Virus record (IMG/VR): IMGVR_UViG_3300025815_000029
Span: 1-39,272 of that record
Strand: one strand, 5' to 3'
DNA length: 39,272 nucleotides
Source: a virus
In this document: positions 15,862 through 23,531 of the stretch, in pieces
How positions within the stretch are numbered: position 1 is the stretch's first letter
Layout of the letters: each line of letters opens with the position of its first letter
Made by a program: the position numbers and the translations under genes
Notes under the pieces: generated by a model
Told to the model about the DNA's origin: nothing
The model's database searches: none
What the model saw: only the letters and a program-made list of their open reading frames with translations

Positions 15862-16394
15862 CAGGAACACCAAAAACAAAAAAACAACTTAACAGTAACC
15901 TGCGATTAATTTGTACGAAATTAAATGAATACAAGATAAACAATTGGTTTATTGCTTACGGCACTTTACTAGGTATAGTCAGGGACGGTTCGTGTATAGA
16001 CGGTGACGACGACATAGATATTGTGATTGATGTCGCAGAAATACCAAAGGTAAAAGAATGTGTAAAATATATGATAGATAAAGAAGCATACGAAATGACA
16101 ATAGATAAGAAGGGTAAATTCATGCAAATTAGCAAAGAAGATTGCCAGTTAGATTTTTACTTTGCAGAAAATAATGGTACCAATTTTTTTGATCTGCATG
16201 AGAAAGTTACGTGGAGTGAATGTATAGATCCGGAGACAAATAAGATTCCGTTAATGGAGTGGAATGGCATCAAAATTAATGTCCCACACGAAAGAATTTT
16301 AAAATTACAAAGACGGTATGGTCCGGAATGGCAAAAAAGAATCAAGAAAAACGAACCTGGCGGGGAAGGATATAGAACCGTGCTTGTGTTATAG
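15858..16394 (+). CDS. LicD-family nucleotidyl/phosphocholine transferase-like
   Basis: A 178-aa protein of the LicD type, a nucleotidyltransferase-fold family that moves phosphocholine or similar groups onto glycans. The signature is FIAYGTLLGIVRDG (31-44) followed by the acidic cluster DGDDDIDIVID (48-58), with the metal-binding D-x-D. The C-terminus has IKINVPHERILKLQRRYG, also typical. The ATG at 15858 overlaps the preceding TGA; a TTG 27 bases earlier is less likely. It probably adds a phospho-substituent to the glycan built by its neighbours. Confidence 0.78.
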   Translation: MTGTPKTKKQLNSNLRLICTKLNEYKINNWFIAYGTLLGIVRDGSCIDGDDDIDIVIDVAEIPKVKECVKYMIDKEAYEMTIDKKGKFMQISKEDCQLDFYFAENNGTNFFDLHEKVTWSECIDPETNKIPLMEWNGIKINVPHERILKLQRRYGPEWQKRIKKNEPGGEGYRTVLVL

Positions 16395-16428
16395 GAAAAT
16401 ACAAAGTAATTATTGAAAGAATAAAATA

Positions 16429-17037
16429 ATGGAAGGAAAAAAATTTATTGATAAGTGTTTGAACTCTCCAGTATTGTTATCCCCATGGCCGCACCAAATA
16501 CTTGAGGATACTATAAGTCCTGAGATCTTTGCAAAACTAAAATTGCAGTGTGAAAAAAACTTGAATTTTAAAACAACAGAACTGATACACATACATCCAG
16601 ACAAGTTCAAAGATCACGGAATAGAGTTCTATGATGAAACATTCGATATCTGTAAACAACTCTTAGCCAGGATCAAAGACGTCCAAAACATCTATCCCTC
16701 ATACAGGGAATACAAAACACTAGGCATCAATGCACACATCAGCATTACACCTCCGTTGCCTTACAAGTTCTATGTGCACCAAGAAGGATTAGAAAAAACA
16801 TGGAGTTCAGTGACCTACATCACGCCGGATGAGAACATAGGGACCAAGATGTATAAGAAACAATCAGATACTTCGTGCGTCAAAGAGGCCAAATGGAAAC
16901 CTAACAGCACCTTTATATTTTGTGGTCAGCAAGGTAAGACATGGCACAGTTATGAAAGCAATCAACAATCCAACCGGATTACATTAAACCTTTTTGTGAT
17001 GAAGTATCGTGAGAAAAAATGTTTTTATAGTGAATGA
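16429..17037 (+). CDS. 2-oxoglutarate/Fe(II) oxygenase-like protein
   Basis: A 202-aa protein with the double-stranded beta-helix pattern of 2OG-Fe(II) dioxygenases. Candidate iron ligands are H117 and E119 (YVHQEG) with H173 (KTWHSYES), and the co-substrate Arg is R183 (NRITLNLF). Such enzymes are common in marine T4-like phages. Here it lies in the glycan island and may hydroxylate a sugar or peptide; the substrate is not evident. Its 3' end overlaps the opposing glycosyltransferase by 13 bases. Confidence 0.65.
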   Translation: MEGKKFIDKCLNSPVLLSPWPHQILEDTISPEIFAKLKLQCEKNLNFKTTELIHIHPDKFKDHGIEFYDETFDICKQLLARIKDVQNIYPSYREYKTLGINAHISITPPLPYKFYVHQEGLEKTWSSVTYITPDENIGTKMYKKQSDTSCVKEAKWKPNSTFIFCGQQGKTWHSYESNQQSNRITLNLFVMKYREKKCFYSE

Positions 17038-17726
17038 TCAAAAATCTCTTTTGCTATTCGTAACATGTCGTAATTAGATTTAAACTTTTGTTGTCCACTA
17101 GCATGTCCAAAATAACATTCTGTGCCATTTTTCTTGTTATATCTCCAATCCATTTGATCAACATCAACATTTGATTCAAGCATTGCGTATATTAATTGTT
17201 CGTTGTCATCACCATTTAAATTCTTGTAATCTAAAAACTTTTTCATTATCCCTACACAAGTTTTATTCAACATAAACACACCAGCATTAAATCTTTTCTT
17301 CTGCAGGATCGATGGTTCAAATTTTCCTAGGCAGGTATCCTTTGCTCTTTGCTTGTGATACGACAACGAATTCTTCCTCGCTATCCTGTCATACACAGGT
17401 TTGAAAGACACAGTTGAGGGATACTCTTTGAACACATCCGGTGCACCGGGCCACACAATGACGTCTGTGTCCAGATACAATATGTTGTCGTACTGTTGCC
17501 ACCATGTGTCATTGAAGAAGAGATCAAAACGTTCGAATGTTGGATGTATCCAATTGATCACAGGCTCGGTCATCAACTTGTAATCAGCACCTATACGTTT
17601 GGCATACTGTTCAACTGATGTGGTACTGTACCTGTAGAGTTCTTCATTGACTCCTATCTGATTGTAGGTAGGATCTGAATATTTGTCTACCGATACAAAA
17701 AACTGCACTACTAAATTCCTATTCAT
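17025..17726 (-). CDS. GT-A glycosyltransferase, paralogue of 20972-21727
   Basis: A 233-aa GT8-like transferase. The D-x-D motif is ILYLDTDVIVWP (D86, D88), preceded by HPTFERFDLFFNDTWW. Late motifs include RFNAGVFMLNK and NKKNGTECYFGHASG. It shares this whole pattern with the minus-strand gene at 20972-21727, so the two are diverged duplicates. It is the last of four minus-strand genes and overlaps the next by eight bases. The His-rich GHASG end probably contributes to nucleotide-sugar binding, as in GT8 enzymes. Confidence 0.8.
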   Translation of the reverse strand: MNRNLVVQFFVSVDKYSDPTYNQIGVNEELYRYSTTSVEQYAKRIGADYKLMTEPVINWIHPTFERFDLFFNDTWWQQYDNILYLDTDVIVWPGAPDVFKEYPSTVSFKPVYDRIARKNSLSYHKQRAKDTCLGKFEPSILQKKRFNAGVFMLNKTCVGIMKKFLDYKNLNGDDNEQLIYAMLESNVDVDQMDWRYNKKNGTECYFGHASGQQKFKSNYDMLRIAKEIFDHSL

Positions 17727-18417
17727 TTGTGAAAATATAATTGAACTCTTCTTCGTTACGTTTGTGTTGTGATTGTAATTTCAATCCAAGATCCTTTAAT
17801 TTTTGCACCATGTCAACATGCCTGTTATCTATCTCAACGAGCACACTTTTGCATTTCTGTATTGTGGCGAAAGCACCCTTCAGCACCCTGTCTTCGAATC
17901 CGTCTACGTCAATTTTTAGGTAGTCCGGTTGAGGCAATATACTTTTACCAACTAGAAAGTCCATGTGCATTTCCGTGCATCCATGATAGTAATCTCCGCG
18001 TTGACCGACTTTGTTGTCAGCAACCCCTTCGTGCATGTTCTTGACATTCATAGTGCTAAGGGAAATTTGATTGCTCAACGCCACGCAGTAGGCCTGACAT
18101 TTTTCAAGTTTGTTCAAATTGATGCTGTCCAATAAATTTTTATAACTTGCAGAGTGTGGCTCAAAAGCAAACACCGTGTTCTGCTTCATGACGGCACTGT
18201 ACAATGTGTATATGCCAATGTTGGCACCAACATCAAAGAACACACTGTCTTGTCCAAATTGATTGATCCATTTAATTGTTTCAGGCTCTTTTGTCAACAG
18301 TCTGTCCATTCTATTTTTAATATAGGTCTTGTGGCCTTTGACGTTTGCGAATTTTATTGTTTTATCTTTGATAGGGAAACTGAAACTGTCCGCGTCATAA
18401 CTTTTCAATTTTGGCAT
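17719..18417 (-). CDS. FkbM-family methyltransferase
   Basis: A 232-aa SAM-dependent methyltransferase. Motif I is VFFDVGANIGIYTLYSA (59-75), the acidic loop is VFAFEPHSAS, and the hallmark YLKIDVDGFEDRVLKGA follows. Start is ATG at 18417 on the minus strand, overlapping the upstream stop by one base (TAATG); an in-frame extension to 18510 falls inside the neighbour. It is different in length and sequence from the FkbM gene at 5293-5871, so they are separate acquisitions. It likely methylates a glycan hydroxyl. Confidence 0.87.
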   Translation of the reverse strand: MPKLKSYDADSFSFPIKDKTIKFANVKGHKTYIKNRMDRLLTKEPETIKWINQFGQDSVFFDVGANIGIYTLYSAVMKQNTVFAFEPHSASYKNLLDSINLNKLEKCQAYCVALSNQISLSTMNVKNMHEGVADNKVGQRGDYYHGCTEMHMDFLVGKSILPQPDYLKIDVDGFEDRVLKGAFATIQKCKSVLVEIDNRHVDMVQKLKDLGLKLQSQHKRNEEEFNYIFTNE

Positions 18418-19229
18418 TACAATATTCCTTTGTCCATTAATGTTTCTACCGCTGTGCCGTTCTCGAACTCCTCTGGTGTGAACTGTTGGTATGCCAGACT
18501 GTACAGCCATGGTTCAGGCCCTCCATAATACGGATTCTCAATGTCAGATAATTCAACATTGCCAACATCAACAGCAAAACTCATATTATCACAGAACACA
18601 GGTATGCCCTCACATATGGCCTCCACGGCCGCGATGCTACAACTTGTCACAACACACCACGCTTCCTTGAGGTCCTCGGATAGGGGTACCTTTGCCTCAC
18701 TTGGTCCTGATGTACCCCTGCCCCTAGGCTTGTGTCGAAGTTTGATAGGTCTGTCCGTGTATCTCTTAATCTGTTCTATTGTCTCGTTAGTCCAATTGGG
18801 TCTGTTCATGTATTGGTGTATGCCTGTGGAACTGGGACAAACCAAAACATGCTTACCGGCAAAGTTTGGTGCCTTTATCTTCATACCAAACTTTTCAAAT
18901 CTGTCTGCCTTGCAGTCCTTCAAGTAAGGAGCGTGTATCCTGTTTTTACATATGCGCCAATAGTGATTGTCTGGCTTTAGATTACTGTTGTCAAATCTAC
19001 CAAAGTAGGGTGTGTCCGTGAACCAGTAGTTGTGATTACGGGCATCTAACTTCTGCACCATCTCTCTGTTGTTGCCTACGAATCCCCAGAACATACTATT
19101 GCTGACTGGATCCTTTTCTACTGCGTTGTCTAGTTTGGTTATTTGATCGGGCCACGACTTTTCAACACCGTTGAACACTTCCCAGGCCTTGCTGTTCTTG
19201 TTATTAAATGGTGCGTAGATTGTTAGCAT
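18417..19229 (-). CDS. GT-B-like capsule-type glycosyltransferase, family copy A
   Basis: A 270-aa protein, one of four related proteins in the window. Shared elements are TDRPIKLRHKPRG, VTSCSIAAVEAICEGIPVFC, a D-V-x-N segment, DIENP, and the end pattern SLAYQQFTPEEFENGTA. The S/E...G(I/V)P(V/C/T)F block resembles the nucleotide-sugar site of KpsC/KpsS-like or CDP-glycerol transferase-like GT-B enzymes. The family relation is clear; the capsule-synthesis comparison is from memory and moderate. It overlaps the SGNH gene upstream by 26 bases. Confidence 0.6.
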   Translation of the reverse strand: MLTIYAPFNNKNSKAWEVFNGVEKSWPDQITKLDNAVEKDPVSNSMFWGFVGNNREMVQKLDARNHNYWFTDTPYFGRFDNSNLKPDNHYWRICKNRIHAPYLKDCKADRFEKFGMKIKAPNFAGKHVLVCPSSTGIHQYMNRPNWTNETIEQIKRYTDRPIKLRHKPRGRGTSGPSEAKVPLSEDLKEAWCVVTSCSIAAVEAICEGIPVFCDNMSFAVDVGNVELSDIENPYYGGPEPWLYSLAYQQFTPEEFENGTAVETLMDKGIL

Positions 19230-19869
19230 CTATAAATTCTTTCAGTTGATTTGCCCACTCTGTGTGCCCGTCTGTGGACGGATGGGGATCGTTTGGACTG
19301 ACTATCAAGTTTTTCTCAGTGATGTATTCCAAATGGCTGACCTCGGGATTGAAAAATCTTTTCATATCTATCGCTTTCTTGATAGTATCAAAGTCCTGAG
19401 AATTCCCATCAAATGAGTTTGGGAGTGCGTTGTACATCACATAAGGAATTCTTTTTCTTTCGAAGTAATTTTGTAGATCAAAGACATTGTCCAGGAACGT
19501 CATTATGGCATGATTTTCTATATCCCATCCTATGTTGCTTTTAATAAAACTGACATTGTCTAGCGTTTTCCATGTTCTCCAAGTGAGATCAGTACCAGGC
19601 ATTCTGCCTTTTTTCCAACCGTCGTTAGTGATATAGTCGTTACGATACGCACTAGACCAACCTATTACCGCAAAGGTATCTTGTGTACCAAACTTTTCAA
19701 AATAAGTCTTGGTGGAGAAACTGATCCTTGTATTTCCTCTACCACCCATGGCAAGATTTTCAAGTTCCAAGCCATATAGATCTGCCAGGTGTTTGGTTAC
19801 AAACGTGTTTACACCATCCTTTGGTCTAGGAGTAAGGAAACTACAACCGTTTGAAAATATTTTTGACAT
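19204..19869 (-). CDS. SGNH/GDSL-type hydrolase-like protein
   Basis: A 221-aa protein with the SGNH blocks. The nucleophile Ser is S10 in FSNGCSFLT, block II Gly is in MGGRGNTRIS (about 41-50), and the catalytic Asp/His pair lies in NDPHPSTDGHTEWA near 193-206. Such enzymes add or remove acyl groups on sugars. It is the first gene of the minus-strand operon and faces the GT61 gene across a 31-base promoter region. A second, shorter relative is encoded at 31748-32473. Confidence 0.72.
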   Translation of the reverse strand: MSKIFSNGCSFLTPRPKDGVNTFVTKHLADLYGLELENLAMGGRGNTRISFSTKTYFEKFGTQDTFAVIGWSSAYRNDYITNDGWKKGRMPGTDLTWRTWKTLDNVSFIKSNIGWDIENHAIMTFLDNVFDLQNYFERKRIPYVMYNALPNSFDGNSQDFDTIKKAIDMKRFFNPEVSHLEYITEKNLIVSPNDPHPSTDGHTEWANQLKEFIDANNLRTI

Positions 19870-19900
19870 ACAGTAATATACTACAGTATAATTATTGTAA
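19870..19900. promoter_or_regulatory. Divergent promoter with palindrome
   Basis: The 31-base gap between divergent genes contains TATAC-TACA-GTATA (19877-19890). On the plus strand TATAAT (19887-19892) ends 8 bases before the ATG at 19901. On the minus strand TATATT ends 5 bases before the ATG at 19869. Neither gene has room for a Shine-Dalgarno sequence, so both transcripts would be nearly leaderless. Confidence 0.5.
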
Positions 19901-20983
19901 ATGCAAACAGTTCAAAACATTAATGACATCAAGTACTTCACAGAGCAATTTGAAGTAATTGACCAAAGTTATCAATTCACCATTGACTGGAATTTGTATA
20001 ATATCAAATATACCTACTCAAGTTTACCAACTTTTGTAGGCGATTTCTCTAACTGTAGCGTAAACTCTTTGCCTGTCCTAATCACAGAAGACAGAAAGAT
20101 TATCACAAATCACGTATGGTCATTAATATCAAAATACAGAGATAAACCACACAAGGTACATGACATATTCACGGAATGGGGAGACAAAGTGGACATCGAC
20201 ATGCCACCGATCAAGCAACAATTTAATGGCACATGGAAATACGTATGGTTACCCATTGACCAATACAGTGCTGAAAATCCATGGCACATCTGGATAGATA
20301 TCGTGTCAAAGTTTAGACTGATCGAAAAACGTTGGAGCACAAATTTTGAGAAATATGTTTTTGTTTTATCAAACCCAAGCAAATATTTTGAGAAGGTATG
20401 TAAGGAATTTTTTCCTGACTTGAATTATGTTGTGATGCCAAAAGACGAAACTTGGAGGTTCAGCCACTTGATCGTACCCTCACTTAGCAATCATAAAGAC
20501 GGTATATTAACTCCTCACATGCCCCCATGGATAAGGCATCTTGGAAATCTTGTCAAAGACAAGGGTACTAAAGCACACAGGAAAATAGTAGTCACAAGGG
20601 AAAACGCACAGAACAGGAACATTCAAAACAAGGAACAAATGCTGATGGCACTCAAAGGTTGGGAAACTGTGGACCTAGATACCATGTCAATAAAAGAACA
20701 GGTACAAACTTTTGCCGAAGCCACACACATAGTATCACCACACGGTGCTGGACTTACAAATGTACTATGGTGTGAAGAGGGCACAAAGATCTATGAACTG
20801 ACACACGAAGCCTTTTTCGGCAAGAAAGTTTATCCGGTATTATCAAAGCACTTGGGATTGAAGCACACAGTATTACTATGTGATACAGTTCCACTCAAAG
20901 GACCAAAACCAAAAAATAAAAAATCAAAAGATATGGTAGATCTAAAAATAGATGTGCCAAAACTTATCGAGTTACTCGATTAG
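19901..20983 (+). CDS. Glycosyltransferase family 61 (DUF563) protein
   Basis: A 360-aa protein matching the GT61 pattern: VVTRENAQNRNIQNKEQM (230-247), then VDLDTMSIKEQVQTFAEA, then the hallmark IVSPHGAGLTNVLWCEEG (277-294) followed by KIYEL. GT61 enzymes transfer xylose, GlcNAc or other residues to glycans or proteins. No signal peptide or membrane segment is present, so it acts in the host cytosol. Its 3' end overlaps the opposing glycosyltransferase by 12 bases, within a pair of hairpins. Confidence 0.85.
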   Translation: MQTVQNINDIKYFTEQFEVIDQSYQFTIDWNLYNIKYTYSSLPTFVGDFSNCSVNSLPVLITEDRKIITNHVWSLISKYRDKPHKVHDIFTEWGDKVDIDMPPIKQQFNGTWKYVWLPIDQYSAENPWHIWIDIVSKFRLIEKRWSTNFEKYVFVLSNPSKYFEKVCKEFFPDLNYVVMPKDETWRFSHLIVPSLSNHKDGILTPHMPPWIRHLGNLVKDKGTKAHRKIVVTRENAQNRNIQNKEQMLMALKGWETVDLDTMSIKEQVQTFAEATHIVSPHGAGLTNVLWCEEGTKIYELTHEAFFGKKVYPVLSKHLGLKHTVLLCDTVPLKGPKPKNKKSKDMVDLKIDVPKLIELLD

Positions 20984-20998
20984 TCCTGACAGGTCAGG
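20966..20998. terminator. Tandem hairpins at convergent gene ends
   Basis: ATCGAG-TTA-CTCGAT (20966-20980) spans both stop codons, and CCTGA-CAGG-TCAGG (20985-20998) follows directly. Both are palindromic and could work on either strand. T-runs are short, so termination strength is uncertain. Confidence 0.5.
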
Positions 20999-21727
20999 TT
21001 TGACTTCGGGATACATTTTTTTCAACTTGCCCCAAATCTTTACTTGCCTTTTGTGTTTCTTTCCGCCTGCACAATGTAGGAAGTACACGTTGTCGTAGTC
21101 ATAACGTTCACCATTGTTTTTGTGATTGAATTTTTTATCCATGTCTAAGAGTGGCACATCGCTGTCGACTATACAGGAATTTAGGAACATACCATCATCG
21201 ATCCTATCATCTTTGATGTCTTTATACTTCTCTACCCAAGGCAACATAAATTCAGTATTGACCTTGTTCAATATCATCACGCCAGGCTGTACAAACCTTT
21301 TTGCTATCTGTTCGCCTGTGTAGTTGTCAGCCAAAGGATTTACACGTTGGTTGTGCTTGGCCCCTTCTGGTCCTGCGTTCCTAAACTTTGGATAATATGC
21401 TGTCTTTAATTTGTTGTCCTCATCAGGATACTTCTCAAATATATTTGGTGCGTGTGGTAATGCTATGACATCGCTGTCAACGTACATGATCTGATCATAG
21501 TCATCCCACCAACTCCTATCCGTCCACAGGTCAAATCTCTCCCAAGTAGGATGTTTGAACCCTAACTTTGGTTCGGTGATCCTGAGGTAATCCAAATTAA
21601 ATTTTTCGCAGTACAGTTTGAAACTGTGCCTGCTGTACTCCTCCATGGGACTGGGTTTGAGATTGTTAAACTCAGGTTGCGAATATTTTTGTATGTCTAT
21701 ATAATATTGAATAACCAAGTTTCTCAT
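20972..21727 (-). CDS. GT-A glycosyltransferase, paralogue of 17025-17726
   Basis: A 251-aa GT8-like transferase. HPTWERFDLWTDRSWWDDYD precedes the D-x-D motif IMYVDSDVIALP (D84, D86). The later FVQPGVMILNK and YFLHCAGGKKHKRQ supply the expected C-terminal His and basic residues. It aligns along its length with the 233-aa paralogue, differing by an insertion of about 20 residues after the D-x-D. It stands alone on the minus strand and starts 18 bases from the divergent gene, behind a TAAATA box. Confidence 0.8.
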   Translation of the reverse strand: MRNLVIQYYIDIQKYSQPEFNNLKPSPMEEYSRHSFKLYCEKFNLDYLRITEPKLGFKHPTWERFDLWTDRSWWDDYDQIMYVDSDVIALPHAPNIFEKYPDEDNKLKTAYYPKFRNAGPEGAKHNQRVNPLADNYTGEQIAKRFVQPGVMILNKVNTEFMLPWVEKYKDIKDDRIDDGMFLNSCIVDSDVPLLDMDKKFNHKNNGERYDYDNVYFLHCAGGKKHKRQVKIWGKLKKMYPEVKPDLSGLIE

Positions 21728-21734
21728 CGATAAC

Positions 21735-21741
21735 TATTTAC
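21735..21741 (-). promoter_or_regulatory. Late-promoter-like box in 18-base divergent gap
   Basis: Read on the minus strand the box is GTAAATA, ending 7 bases before the ATG at 21727. It occupies part of the whole gap to the plus-strand gene at 21746. The plus-strand gene has no box of its own in this gap. Confidence 0.5.
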
Positions 21742-21745
21742 GATT

Positions 21746-22558
21746 ATGTTTTATTGTGTACGAACAGAAAGAGCCAACACCGAAAAATACATTGAATCAA
21801 TAGCAAGAGGCGTATCAGGCAAAATTGTCAATTACCAAGACGCAATGAACACTGACTGTACAAAAGTCGCCTTCATGGGAGTTCTCAGAGGCACAAACAT
21901 TGTGTACAACTGGGCCAAAGAAAACAAAAAAGATTTCTACTACATAGATAGACCTTACTGGGGCGAGAGCAGGGGGACACCATATTGGATGAGATGTGTG
22001 AAAAACGAACACGTAAAGACATCACACGAGACAAGACCCGATGATCGATACAAGAAATATTACAAAGGTGATCCTATACATCCTTACCACAAAAACGGAA
22101 AATATGTTTTAGTTGTGCCGCCAAGTCATAGCATGGCGTTACACTTCAATGCTCCAAACTGGTTAGAGCAAACCATGGCAACACTGAAAGCAAACACAGA
22201 CAGAGAAATTATAGTAAGAGAGAAACCTTACAATCCAAAAAGTTATCTAGACGAGCAAGGAAGGATGTTGCCGGGACCTAGTGAAAACAAACAACCCGAG
22301 AAACCTTTTGAATGGGATCAGGTACACGCTGTGGTTACTTTCAACAGTTCGATAACAATAAAAGCACTGCACAACGGTGTGCCTTGCTTCAGCAATTTTG
22401 AAAACCCGTGCGGGCAGATATGTGAATCAGATTTCAGTAAAATAGAAACTCCAATTTATGCTGACAGAGAGCCTGTGTTCTACAGCCTCGCTTATGGTCA
22501 GTTCACTCAGGAAGAGTTTCGTAACGGTTGGGCATTAAGTATACTAGATGGACGTTGA
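21746..22558 (+). CDS. GT-B-like capsule-type glycosyltransferase, family copy B
   Basis: A 270-aa member of the four-copy family. It has TDREIIVREKPYNP, HAVVTFNSSITIKALHNGVP, a Cys-containing CFSNFENPCGQICESDF segment where other copies have D-V-x-N, then KIETPIYADREPVFYSLAYG and QFTQEEFRNG. The acidic residue after SSI is replaced by Lys (TIKAL against AVEAI), which could affect catalysis. It starts a nine-gene plus-strand run and overlaps the next copy by 11 bases. Confidence 0.6.
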   Translation: MFYCVRTERANTEKYIESIARGVSGKIVNYQDAMNTDCTKVAFMGVLRGTNIVYNWAKENKKDFYYIDRPYWGESRGTPYWMRCVKNEHVKTSHETRPDDRYKKYYKGDPIHPYHKNGKYVLVVPPSHSMALHFNAPNWLEQTMATLKANTDREIIVREKPYNPKSYLDEQGRMLPGPSENKQPEKPFEWDQVHAVVTFNSSITIKALHNGVPCFSNFENPCGQICESDFSKIETPIYADREPVFYSLAYGQFTQEEFRNGWALSILDGR

Positions 22559-23531
22559 GATATTCAGAAGAACAGTAAAAGACCGTAGACGTGGTGCGAG
22601 TTATGAACTACTGCAACACATGGCCGAAGGAATAAGGGCATGTGGTGATAATCCTATAATGGTAAACGAACACAAGACAGGAGAGTGGACGGACAACGAA
22701 ATGGAGCCAACAGCAAAAATAGGTTGTATGTTTGGGTACGGTGGATCAAATCAGATGCACCACACAAAAGGTCGTAGAAGAGACCTTGTAGAGCGTGCCA
22801 AGAAAAAAGGCATTCATATTATCACATTTGACGGTGGAATACTTTCAAGTTTTGGAAATACAATAACACATCCTAAACATCACTGGCGTGTGAGTTTGTA
22901 TTCGCCAATGAACAACGGCAACTTCCTAAGTGACAACTCACCACCTGATAGATGGGAGATGATGAAGAACTTATGGGATATAAAATACGAACCATGGAGG
23001 AAGTCAAATCAGGAAGACCCAATATTGTTTGTGTTGCAACCAAAAGACAACTGGAGTATGAACAATTTAGATCCTGTTGAGTGGTTCCACAGTGTGTATG
23101 AAAAGATTAGACCCGCAACAGATAGACCGTTTTTGATACGCCCACACCCTAATCACATGGCACACATAGAAGAACGTATCAAAGAATTTCCCGAAGAATG
23201 CAAAGTTATAATAGGACAAAAATTCTTCAGCGGTGACGAGAAAAAATATTACAGATTCAATTTCCAGGAAGCAATCGCAAATTGTCATGCAGTCGTGACG
23301 CACAATAGTACTGCCAGCATTGACAGTTGTGTGAGAGGAATACCAACATTCGTCACATCTGATTTGGCAATTTGTTGGGACGTTGCAAACAAGGATCTTA
23401 ATAACATAGAGACTCCTGAGTATCCCGAAAGAGACCAATGGGTGCATGACATTGGGTACAAGCAATGGACGGAAAAAGAAATAAGGGATGGCACAGTGTT
23501 CAAAAGATTCAAAGAGAAGTTAGGATTATAA
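22548..23531 (+). CDS. GT-B-like capsule-type glycosyltransferase, family copy C
   Basis: A 327-aa member of the family, the longest copy. Motifs are TDRPFLIRPHPNHM, CHAVVTHNSTASIDSCVRGI followed by PTFVTSD, then CWDVANKDLNNIETPEYPER and GYKQWTEKEIRDGT. The RPHP and H-N-S-T-A-S-x-D elements are the clearest match in the window to capsule or CDP-glycerol transferase-type GT-B proteins. It ends by one-base overlap with the asparagine synthetase gene. Confidence 0.62.
   Translation: MDVEIFRRTVKDRRRGASYELLQHMAEGIRACGDNPIMVNEHKTGEWTDNEMEPTAKIGCMFGYGGSNQMHHTKGRRRDLVERAKKKGIHIITFDGGILSSFGNTITHPKHHWRVSLYSPMNNGNFLSDNSPPDRWEMMKNLWDIKYEPWRKSNQEDPILFVLQPKDNWSMNNLDPVEWFHSVYEKIRPATDRPFLIRPHPNHMAHIEERIKEFPEECKVIIGQKFFSGDEKKYYRFNFQEAIANCHAVVTHNSTASIDSCVRGIPTFVTSDLAICWDVANKDLNNIETPEYPERDQWVHDIGYKQWTEKEIRDGTVFKRFKEKLGL

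Noticed and set aside
18418-18510. 31-residue extension of the second FkbM protein
   Set aside because: It lies entirely in the upstream gene in another frame; the TAATG overlap at 18417 is typical of this genome.
23465-23530. 22-residue extension of the amidotransferase
   Set aside because: Class II glutaminases need Cys directly after the initiator Met, so MCGIYG at 23531 must be the true start.
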